Origin: DATBSK01 sp964501785
GTDB lineage: Bacteria > Actinomycetota > Acidimicrobiia > IMCC26256 > PALSA-555
DNA length: 64,000 nucleotides
Assembly: GCA_964501785.1 (NCBI GenBank)
Contig: CAZCUD010000004.1
Location: 186,001-250,000, forward strand
Direction of reading: 5' to 3'
Shown piece by piece: positions 1 to 6,307 of this stretch. The notes beneath the pieces are model-generated. The model made no database searches. It saw only the letters and a list, made by a program, of their open reading frames with translations, and was not told the DNA's origin. The position numbers and the translations under genes were made by a program. Position 1 is the stretch's first letter; the number at the start of each line of letters is the position of its first letter.

Positions 1-508
1 CGGTCGTGGTGACCTGCACCGTCAGCGGGTCGACGACGGTCACGTCGCCGATGAACTTCAGCACCTCGGGGAACAGCGGGCCGGTGTTGGGTGCACCCTC
101 CGCGCCCCGGTACGAGTCGAGGTTGAGCTTGACCGCGTTCGCGTCGAGCGCCTCACCGTTGTGGAAGGTGACGCCCTCGCGCAGACCGATCGTCCACTGC
201 GTGAAGTCGGCGTTGGGCTCGACCGACTTCGCGAGGTACGGCACCGCTTCGCCCTTCGCGTTGGGCACGGTCAGCGTGTCGTAGACCGCCGCAACCACCT
301 GGATGCCCGAGATCGCGAGCTGCGATCGGGTCAGGCAGTAGTTGGTCGTCTCGGCCTCGAGCGCGAACGTGAGGTCGCCGCCGCCGCCCTGGGCGCGCCG
401 GCGCCCCGACTCGGAAGCGCCACTGCTCGCGACGAGCGAGAGCGAGAGCAGCCCCGCTGCGAGCACTGCCACCACCCCGCGGGTCCAGCCCCGACGTCGG
501 TGCGTCAT
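1..508 (-). CDS. ABC transporter substrate-binding protein, family 5 (5' part only)
   Basis: The start codon (ATG at 508) and about 169 residues are visible; the rest lies beyond the left edge. The protein opens with an Arg-rich n-region and a hydrophobic stretch (about residues 10-30), consistent with a secreted or lipid-anchored binding protein. The mature part shows the SBP_bac_5 pattern: an early segment equivalent to 'YDTLTVPNAKGE' and the family hallmark FHNGE, followed by an 'ANAVKLNLDSY' segment. By family, it would bind peptides, nickel or other solutes outside the membrane and deliver them to a Dpp/Opp-type importer. The permease and ATPase genes are not in the window. The ligand cannot be judged from this fragment. 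Confidence 0.85.
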   Translation of the reverse strand, partial: MTHRRRGWTRGVVAVLAAGLLSLSLVASSGASESGRRRAQGGGGDLTFALEAETTNYCLTRSQLAISGIQVVAAVYDTLTVPNAKGEAVPYLAKSVEPNADFTQWTIGLREGVTFHNGEALDANAVKLNLDSYRGAEGAPNTGPLFPEVLKFIGDVTVVDPLTVQVTTT

Positions 509-610
509 CCCTTCGGCCACTGCTTCCCCCCGTGCCTGGCGGGGCGCCGATCGCCCCGTGCCGTCTGGTCGTACCCGCCGGTAACCAGGATCGGAACCGG
601 CGGGAGGGGT

Positions 611-624
611 GTGACCCCTGTCAC
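611..624. promoter_or_regulatory. GTGAC-N4-GTCAC inverted repeat between divergent genes
   Basis: Perfect 5-bp arms separated by 4 bases lie in the 152-bp gap between the family-5 binding protein (minus strand, start 508) and the channel-like gene (plus strand). The location suits an operator, but the spacing differs from the TGAC-N6-GTCA sites further right, so it is probably a different site or chance. Confidence 0.25.
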
Positions 625-660
625 GACGGCGACACTCTAGAAGGCGCGAGGGCCCTGTCA

Positions 661-1833
661 ATGTGCAGGTCCCCCATGGGCCGACGCCGCTCGGTGCCAT
701 CCGCCCGCCAGATGGGTCACGATGCGGCGGTGGAGGCCATCGGCGACGTCGTGCTCGTCCTCGTTGGGGTGGCGCTCGTCCTCACGGTCTACGACTCGGC
801 CCTCCGCACGTTCGTGCTGCCCCGGGGCTCGAGCAACCCGCTGACCCGCCTGGTCTTCGAGGGGCTCCGGTCCGTCTTCAAGCTCATCACCCGCCCGACC
901 CGCACCTACGAGACGCGGGACCGGATCATGGCCCTCTACGCCCCGATCGGCCTGTTCGCTCTCGTGTTCGTTTGGATGGCGCTGGTGATCGGAGGCTTCA
1001 CCCTCATCTATTACGCCGGGATCCGGGACACCTGGCACGACGCGTTCGAGCTGTCGGGCTCGTCGTTCTTCACCCTCGGGTTCGAGCTGCCGAGCGCGGG
1101 CATCCCCGGCTACGTGGTGGTCTTCAGCGAGGCGGCGACCGGGCTCGCGATCCTCGCGCTGCTGATCTCGTACCTCCCCACGATCTACGGCGCGTTCTCG
1201 CGGCGCGAGCGCGAGGTCGCGCGGCTCATCACGCTCGCGGGCTCCCCACCGAGCGGGGTCGAGCTCTTGATCCGGTACCACCAGATCGCGTGGAACGATC
1301 ACCTGCCCGAGCTCTGGAAGGAGTGGGAGCAGTGGTTCGCCGAGCTCGGCGAGACGCACACGTCGCTCGCCGTGCTGACGTTCTTCCGCTCTCCGAGCGC
1401 AGACCGTTCCTGGATCACCGCCGCCGGGGCCGTGCTCGACGGCGCCGCGCTCGCGCAGTCGACCCTCGCGATCCCGTGGTCGCCCCAGGCCGGGCTCTGC
1501 ATCCGCAGCGGGACCTTGGCGCTGCGCGACATCGCCGACTACTACGACTTCCCGTTCGACCCCGATCCGCCCCCCGACGCACCGATCAGCATCGCCAAGG
1601 CCGAGTACCTGGCCGCCTACGACGAGCTCGCGGGCGCGGGAGCGCCGATCCGGCCGGATCGGGAGCGCTGCTGGCGCGACTTCGCTGGCTGGCGGGTCAA
1701 CTACGACGCGGTGCTGCTCGGCCTCGCCGGCCTCACGATGGCGCCGTACGCGCCGTGGTCGTCGGATCGGTCGTTGCGCGAGCACCGACCCCGGATCCTG
1801 AAGGTGAGCCGGCACCGTCCGACGCCGCGCTGA
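661..1833 (+). CDS. Two-TM ion-channel-like membrane protein
   Basis: A 390-residue protein if the ATG at 661 is used; a later ATG at 712 (residue 18) is equally possible because neither has a convincing ribosome site. Hydrophobic helices lie near residues 30-44, 93-118 and 151-176. Between the last two sits a pore-loop-like segment with TLGF at 138-141, in the position where potassium channels carry TxGYG/TxGFG. The remaining 210 residues are soluble and unassigned. The layout suggests a potassium-channel-superfamily protein with a cytoplasmic domain, although one selectivity-filter Gly is not in the classical TVGYG form. The 3' end overlaps the convergent esterase gene by about 100 bp. Ion specificity is inference only. 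Confidence 0.6.
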   Translation: MCRSPMGRRRSVPSARQMGHDAAVEAIGDVVLVLVGVALVLTVYDSALRTFVLPRGSSNPLTRLVFEGLRSVFKLITRPTRTYETRDRIMALYAPIGLFALVFVWMALVIGGFTLIYYAGIRDTWHDAFELSGSSFFTLGFELPSAGIPGYVVVFSEAATGLAILALLISYLPTIYGAFSRREREVARLITLAGSPPSGVELLIRYHQIAWNDHLPELWKEWEQWFAELGETHTSLAVLTFFRSPSADRSWITAAGAVLDGAALAQSTLAIPWSPQAGLCIRSGTLALRDIADYYDFPFDPDPPPDAPISIAKAEYLAAYDELAGAGAPIRPDRERCWRDFAGWRVNYDAVLLGLAGLTMAPYAPWSSDRSLREHRPRILKVSRHRPTPR

Positions 1834-3085
1834 CGCCGACTTCCGGTGGGGTCTCGGGGGTCGTGATCGGCATCACGCTGCTGAGCCACCACTGGATCCC
1901 GGTGGTGGAGGCGTGCTCCCAGCTCGAGTGGAACACGTCGAAGGCGTGCGGTGCCCCCCGCAGCTCCACGTAGGTCACGTCGACGCCGACCTCGCGCAGC
2001 GCCGTGGCGAAGCGGCGGGCCTGCTCGACCGGCACGAGGTTGTCGACCGTGCCGTGCACGACGAGGAACGGGGTGCCGGCGTCGGAGCGGTCGACGTGCG
2101 CCATGGGCGAGGCGTCGACGTAGGTGCCGGGGTCGCGCGCCGGCGTCGTCCCCAGGACCAGGGCGCCGACCCAGCCCGCGATCTGCCGGCCGATCCGCGA
2201 CCGGAACGCGCTGAACGTCTCCACCATGTCGTATGCCCCGTACATGGGGATCGCCGCGCTCACCGAGGTGTCGACGTGCGCGAACCCGGGCTGGTACGCG
2301 GGGTCGTTCTGGGTGAGCGCGAGCATCGCCGCGAGGTGTCCGCCCGCCGAGCCGCCCGTCACGACGACCCGCGTCGGGTCTCCACCGAGCTCGTGGATGT
2401 GTTCGCGGATCCAGGCGAGCGCCAGCTTGCAGTCGACGAGGTGGTCGGGCCATCGCCCGCGTGGGCTGAGGCGGTAGTTGGCGGCGACGCACACCCATCC
2501 CGCGCGCGCGAGCTGGTTCATGAGCGGGCGGCCCTGGCTGTCCTTCGCGCCGACCGTCCAGCCGCCGCCGTGGATCTGGAGGACCACCGGGCTGAGCGGC
2601 GCGAGCGGCACCCGCGCCCGGTAGACGTCGAGCAGGTGCCGGTGACCGGCACCCTCCGCGTAGCGCACGTCCTTGGTGCGCTCGACGTCGACGTCGCGCA
2701 TCGACCACGGGACGAGCACCGAACGGGGCGTCCGTCGGGTCCGGGGACGGCTCGCCACCCGCGCCGACAGCACCCGGTCGAACTCGCGCGCCGCGCGACG
2801 TGCGAGGAAGGTCTGGTAGCCGAGGCCCGCCATCGTCGCCACGACCAGCCCGAGCCCGACCCAGCCCGGCCACGCGGTGAGCCCCCCGAGCACGACGAGG
2901 AGGAGTGTCGTCGCGGGCAGCAGGACCATCCACCAGCCGGCGAGGCCGGTGCCGAGGAACGACGCCACGAAGGCGGGGAAGAGGATCGCCCAGTGCCGCA
3001 CCGGCAGCAGGCCGGGCAGGGTCAGCAGTGCGACGAGCAGCCCGAAGACCAGGAGCACCGTGGGCATGGGCCGATTCTCCCGCAT
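1733..3085 (-). CDS. Membrane-anchored alpha/beta hydrolase (HSL/esterase type)
   Basis: A 450-residue protein. The first ~90 residues form three hydrophobic helices, so the enzyme is membrane-anchored. The catalytic domain has the oxyanion motif HGGGW (172-176), the nucleophile elbow GGSAG with Ser246, and the expected Asp348 and His380 (in GAPHAF). This is the hormone-sensitive-lipase/BD-FAE type of carboxylesterase acting on short acyl esters or lipids. A second ATG lies 18 bases downstream of the start. The last ~40 residues are Ser/Thr/Gly-rich and overlap the 3' end of the convergent channel-like gene. The substrate is unknown. Confidence 0.85.
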   Translation of the reverse strand: MRENRPMPTVLLVFGLLVALLTLPGLLPVRHWAILFPAFVASFLGTGLAGWWMVLLPATTLLLVVLGGLTAWPGWVGLGLVVATMAGLGYQTFLARRAAREFDRVLSARVASRPRTRRTPRSVLVPWSMRDVDVERTKDVRYAEGAGHRHLLDVYRARVPLAPLSPVVLQIHGGGWTVGAKDSQGRPLMNQLARAGWVCVAANYRLSPRGRWPDHLVDCKLALAWIREHIHELGGDPTRVVVTGGSAGGHLAAMLALTQNDPAYQPGFAHVDTSVSAAIPMYGAYDMVETFSAFRSRIGRQIAGWVGALVLGTTPARDPGTYVDASPMAHVDRSDAGTPFLVVHGTVDNLVPVEQARRFATALREVGVDVTYVELRGAPHAFDVFHSSWEHASTTGIQWWLSSVMPITTPETPPEVGVSAASDGAGSPSGSGVGARATTDPTTTARTAPS

Positions 3086-3123
3086 CTCGCACCTTCAGGG
3101 GCGGGGCCGCCCGGGCTGCTCCG

Positions 3124-3157
3124 GATCCCCGATCCCGGGATCCCCTATCGGGGGATC
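3124..3157. repeat. Nested palindromes in the intergenic region before the IniB-like gene
   Basis: Arms GATCCCCGAT (3124-3133) and ATCGGGGGATC (3147-3157) can pair with one bulged G. Inside the left half is a separate perfect palindrome, GATCCCGGGATC (3131-3142). It lies between the divergent esterase (start 3085) and the IniB-like gene (start 3254), so it could be an operator or a structured 5' leader. Confidence 0.35.
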
Positions 3158-3253
3158 GTCGGTGGGGGGTTCCTCCCGATGGAGCGGGCGGCCGATCGGC
3201 ACATGGTGAGCGTGGTCCTCGAGAGGCGGGGGCCACGAGCAGAGGAGACGGCG

Positions 3254-3847
3254 ATGCCGATCACGCAGGTGGACATCGAAGGTGCCGAGGAGCTCCTGGA
3301 GGAGCTGCTGGGCGACGAGACCAAGGCCGAGGAGTACTCCAAGGACCCCGAGGGCTGGCTCACGGAGCACGGCTACGCAGGGGTCAGCCCGCAGGCGGTG
3401 GCGCAGTGTGGCGCGGCCTACGGCGGGGGCTCGGCGGCGGCGAGCACGGCCGGCGCGGCCAGCTCGGGCGTCGCGGGTGTGGTCGCACACCTCGACCCGG
3501 TCGTCTACAACCACTACTACGAGGTGGACAACTCGATCACGAACAACATCGAGAACCACGGGAACCTGGACTTCAACCAGCAGGTCGGCGACGGCAACGT
3601 GAACGTCAACGACTCGACGGTCGAAGGCGACGTGCAGACCCAGACGGGTGACGGCATCCAGGTCAACGACTCGGTGATCGAGGACTCGAACCTCGCCAGC
3701 GGTGACGACAACCAGCAGGCGATCGACGAGTCGACGAACGTCGACGTCGACCTCGACCTCGGCGGGGGCCCGGTGCTCGAGCCGGTGCGTGCGCTCGCGG
3801 TGGAGGACGCTCCCGAGCCGCCGGCCGACGAGGGCGCCGACGTCTGA
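3254..3847 (+). CDS. IniB N-terminal-domain-like protein with Asn/Asp-rich tail
   Basis: A 197-residue protein; the start is supported by AGAGGAGA about 7 bases upstream. Residues 8-60 resemble the N-terminal helical domain of mycobacterial IniB-type proteins (a LLxDxxxAxxYxxDPEGWLxEHGY pattern followed by Gly/Ala-rich sequence). Residues 90-165 are low-complexity, rich in alternating Asn, Asp, Val and Gly (motifs like NVNVND and NLDFNQQVGDGN), suggesting a beta-rich repetitive segment. No signal peptide is evident. In mycobacteria iniBAC responds to cell-wall stress; no IniA/IniC partners are present here, so only the domain assignment is offered. A strong hairpin follows the gene. Confidence 0.65.
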   Translation: MPITQVDIEGAEELLEELLGDETKAEEYSKDPEGWLTEHGYAGVSPQAVAQCGAAYGGGSAAASTAGAASSGVAGVVAHLDPVVYNHYYEVDNSITNNIENHGNLDFNQQVGDGNVNVNDSTVEGDVQTQTGDGIQVNDSVIEDSNLASGDDNQQAIDESTNVDVDLDLGGGPVLEPVRALAVEDAPEPPADEGADV

Positions 3848-3881
3848 CAACGGCGTCAGATGACGACGGCCGACAAGCGAA

Positions 3882-3912
3882 GAAGGCCCCGGGCGACGAG
3901 CCCGGGGCCTTC
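3882..3912. terminator. Bidirectional hairpin terminator
   Basis: A perfect 13-bp GC-rich stem (GAAGGCCCCGGGC and its complement) with a 5-base loop lies between two convergent genes, the IniB-like gene ending at 3847 and the deacetylase ending at 3921. It can serve both strands; there is no strong T-run. Confidence 0.8.
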
Positions 3913-3920
3913 TCGCGCCA

Positions 3921-4736
3921 TCAAGAAGAAGCCGTGGGGAAGAGCCAGTCCTCGTGGGGTGCGTCGGATGGCGCGTCGCGGCGGATGAACCACTCGGTGC
4001 CGAAGGCGCGACGGAAGTGCTCCATCGGCATGGCGAGGAAGAACGAGGTCTCGTCGACCTGGGACGCGTGAGCGCTGAGCGCCTCGCGCTTGGTGTCGAT
4101 GTGCTCGCTCACGTCGACCGTGGTGGTGATCGCGTCGGCCGGCATGCCCATCGTGAGCTCCTCGGGATCGCCGAGCTCGGCCTCGGTGTCGATGCCGTGC
4201 GCCGCGGCGTCGTCGCGCATCTCGATCATGAACCGCTTCACCTCGTCCCGGTTCATGGTCGCCTCGTAGACACGCGGGGTGCGCGCGAGCTCGCCGGCGC
4301 GCACCCCCACGCGGTGCACCTGGATGTGGTCGGGATGGTCGTAGCCGCCGTGGTCGTCGTACACGGTCAGCACCTCGGCGTCCTCCTCATGGAGGATGCT
4401 GGCAAGTCGGCGGGCGGCTTCCTCGACGTCGGCCTGCCAGAACGACGTGGGGAGGTCGTTCTCGGGGGTTCCCGCCATCCCGGAGTCGGTGTAGCCGAGG
4501 AACTCGACGCGCTGGGCGCCGAGGATCTTGGCCGCGGCCTCGGTCTCGACGACCCTGCGCTCGCCGAGGCTCTCGCCGTCGTCCAGCACGCCGTCGTCGA
4601 CCTCGCCGTGCTCCCCCTTCGTCGCGAACACGAGCACCACCCGGTGGCCCTCCGCGGCGGCCCGAGCGATGACGCCGCCGGTCTGGATGGCCTCGTCGTC
4701 GGGGTGGGCGTGGAACGACACCAGGGTCCCGGCCAT
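3921..4736 (-). CDS. PIG-L/LmbE deacetylase, Mca/MshB-like
   Basis: A 271-residue protein with the family's zinc-binding signature AHPDDE (residues 10-15) and the later motif HPDHIQVH (134-141); both sets of metal ligands are intact. Members hydrolyse N-acyl amides of glucosamine-type substrates. In actinobacteria the close relatives are MshB (mycothiol synthesis) and Mca (mycothiol S-conjugate amidase, detoxification). Length and motifs fit that pair but do not separate them. It is divergent from the Liv-type transporter operon, sharing a 147-bp intergenic region that carries a TGAC-N6-GTCA palindrome. No clear ribosome site precedes the ATG, so a leaderless transcript is possible. Confidence 0.85.
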   Translation of the reverse strand: MAGTLVSFHAHPDDEAIQTGGVIARAAAEGHRVVLVFATKGEHGEVDDGVLDDGESLGERRVVETEAAAKILGAQRVEFLGYTDSGMAGTPENDLPTSFWQADVEEAARRLASILHEEDAEVLTVYDDHGGYDHPDHIQVHRVGVRAGELARTPRVYEATMNRDEVKRFMIEMRDDAAAHGIDTEAELGDPEELTMGMPADAITTTVDVSEHIDTKREALSAHASQVDETSFFLAMPMEHFRRAFGTEWFIRRDAPSDAPHEDWLFPTASS

Positions 4737-4810
4737 GGAGAGAGATGCTCGCGCACCGGAGGGGGCCTGCCGACCGGGCGGGGGATCCTGCAGCGGGCCC
4801 GCTCGGTTCC

Positions 4811-4824
4811 TGACGTGAGCGTCA
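4811..4824. promoter_or_regulatory. Candidate operator TGAC-N6-GTCA (TGACG-TGAG-CGTCA)
   Basis: A perfect 14-bp palindrome 60 bases upstream of the branched-chain-type binding-protein gene and inside its divergent promoter region. It matches the palindromes at 11340, 12094 and 19320, so a shared regulator is likely. Confidence 0.55.
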
Positions 4825-4883
4825 CACAATTCCGCGCTAGCGTGCGCGCCGCCAAGAGGCCGTCGGGACTTTGGGGGAAGCCG

Positions 4884-6260
4884 ATGCGCAAGATCTTCGG
4901 AGCGGTTGCTGTCAGCGCGCTCGTCGTCGCGCTGGTCGGGGTGGTCCCCGCGGGGGCCCAGGGGGGCGGTGATCGCCCGGGCGTCACGAAGACGGAGATC
5001 CGCGTCGGCGGGTACTCGAGTCCGCCCAACGACACCCTCAACGTCGCCTACCCCGACGGGTTCGAGGGCGCCGAGGCCTACTTCGACAAGGTCAACGCCG
5101 ACGGCGGCGTGTTCGGACGCAAGCTCAAGCTCGTCGCGAAGGAGAGCGACCAGGGTCAGGCGTCCACCGGCGCGACCACGGTCCGCTCGCTCGTCGAGGA
5201 GGACAAGGTGTTCGCCGTCCTCCCCGTGATGACCAACTCGTTCGTCCTCGGCTCGCGCTACCTCGCCGAGAACAACGTGCCTGCGTTCGGCATCAACGTC
5301 GAGCCCGCGTGGTGCGGCACCGCTGAGGAGCAGGCTGCGATCGAGCAGGCAGAGATCGCCGGCGACCCGAGCGGCGTGTGCCCGCGCCCGACGCTGTTCG
5401 GCGAGAAGGGCTCGTACCTCTGCTTCGAGTGCCCGGGGGTCGGCCCGTCGTACGTCGCGCAGGAGAAGGACATCGACCGGGTCGCGGTCTTCGGCTACAC
5501 GCACGTCTCGTCGAGCAAGTGCGTCGAGGGCCTCAAGGAGGGCTTCGCGACCTACGGCGTCGAGGTCGTGCACGAGAACTCCGCACTCGAGTTCGGCTTC
5601 AGCCCGAGCGAGGTCGCGGCCGACGTGCAGGCCATGCAGGACAAGGACGTCCAGATGGTCGTCACGTGCATGGAGTTCGGCGGTGGCTTCAAGATCGACC
5701 AGGCGCTGAAGCAGGCCGGCGTCGAGGACGTCCTCTTCTACGCGCCCGAGGGCTACAAGCAGTCGACGCTCGACGAGTACGGCGAGGAGCTCAACGGCTG
5801 GATCTTCCGCACCGCGTTCGCGCCGTGGCAGGGCAAGAACCTGCCGAAGGGCACCAAGGAGTACCTGGCGGCGATGAAGGACCGCGACGTCGAGCCGAGC
5901 GAGCACTCGCAGGCGGGATGGATGAACGCGGCGCTGCTCGTCGCGGGCATCGAGGCGGCGGGTCCCGACTTCACCCGCCAGTCGGTGGTCGACGCGATCA
6001 ACCAGATGACCGACTGGACCGCGGACGGGATCATGGCCGGCATCGACTGGTCGGGGACCTCCTACGGCGGTGGTCACGGACCGGGCAAGCGGGCGTGCGA
6101 TGCCTACGTCGAGGTGGTCGACGGCAAGTTCAAGCCGATCTTCGGCAAGCCGGGCCAGCCCTTCGTGTGCTTCCCCGACAACCCGCGTCCGCCGACCCTC
6201 GAGGATCCCTTCTACCTGCCCTTGAAGGCCGGCGAGACCGACCCGACGGCCACCACTTGA
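4884..6260 (+). CDS. Branched-chain amino acid-type ABC substrate-binding protein
   Basis: A 458-residue protein; start fixed by GGGGGAAG 6-9 bases upstream. Residues 1-25 form a standard Sec signal peptide ending at AGAQ. The rest follows the type-1 periplasmic binding fold (LivJ/LivK, 'ANF receptor' superfamily): an early IRVGGYSSP strand, 'YFDKVNADGGVFGRKLKLV' and a central FGY hinge strand. Several Cys residues (around 140-180) may make disulphides. It opens an operon with the fused permease and two ATPases directly downstream. Actinobacterial relatives bind amino acids, amides, urea or aromatic and short-chain acids, so the ligand is not assignable. The upstream palindrome suggests regulation with the lipid genes. 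Confidence 0.9.
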   Translation: MRKIFGAVAVSALVVALVGVVPAGAQGGGDRPGVTKTEIRVGGYSSPPNDTLNVAYPDGFEGAEAYFDKVNADGGVFGRKLKLVAKESDQGQASTGATTVRSLVEEDKVFAVLPVMTNSFVLGSRYLAENNVPAFGINVEPAWCGTAEEQAAIEQAEIAGDPSGVCPRPTLFGEKGSYLCFECPGVGPSYVAQEKDIDRVAVFGYTHVSSSKCVEGLKEGFATYGVEVVHENSALEFGFSPSEVAADVQAMQDKDVQMVVTCMEFGGGFKIDQALKQAGVEDVLFYAPEGYKQSTLDEYGEELNGWIFRTAFAPWQGKNLPKGTKEYLAAMKDRDVEPSEHSQAGWMNAALLVAGIEAAGPDFTRQSVVDAINQMTDWTADGIMAGIDWSGTSYGGGHGPGKRACDAYVEVVDGKFKPIFGKPGQPFVCFPDNPRPPTLEDPFYLPLKAGETDPTATT

Positions 6261-6307
6261 CGCGGCCCGACGGCGCGTAGGCGCTCGCACGGAGGTCACA
6301 CGCGCTC

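Noticed and set aside
658..1815. Long minus-strand open frame opposite the channel-like gene
   Set aside because: Arg/Glu-rich, repetitive composition typical of the antisense of high-GC coding DNA; no domain, and the plus strand is a clear membrane protein.
3845..3858. Fifth TGAC-N6-GTCA palindrome
   Set aside because: It overlaps the stop codon of the IniB-like gene and lies before a terminator, not a promoter; kept only as a weak match, not as a feature.
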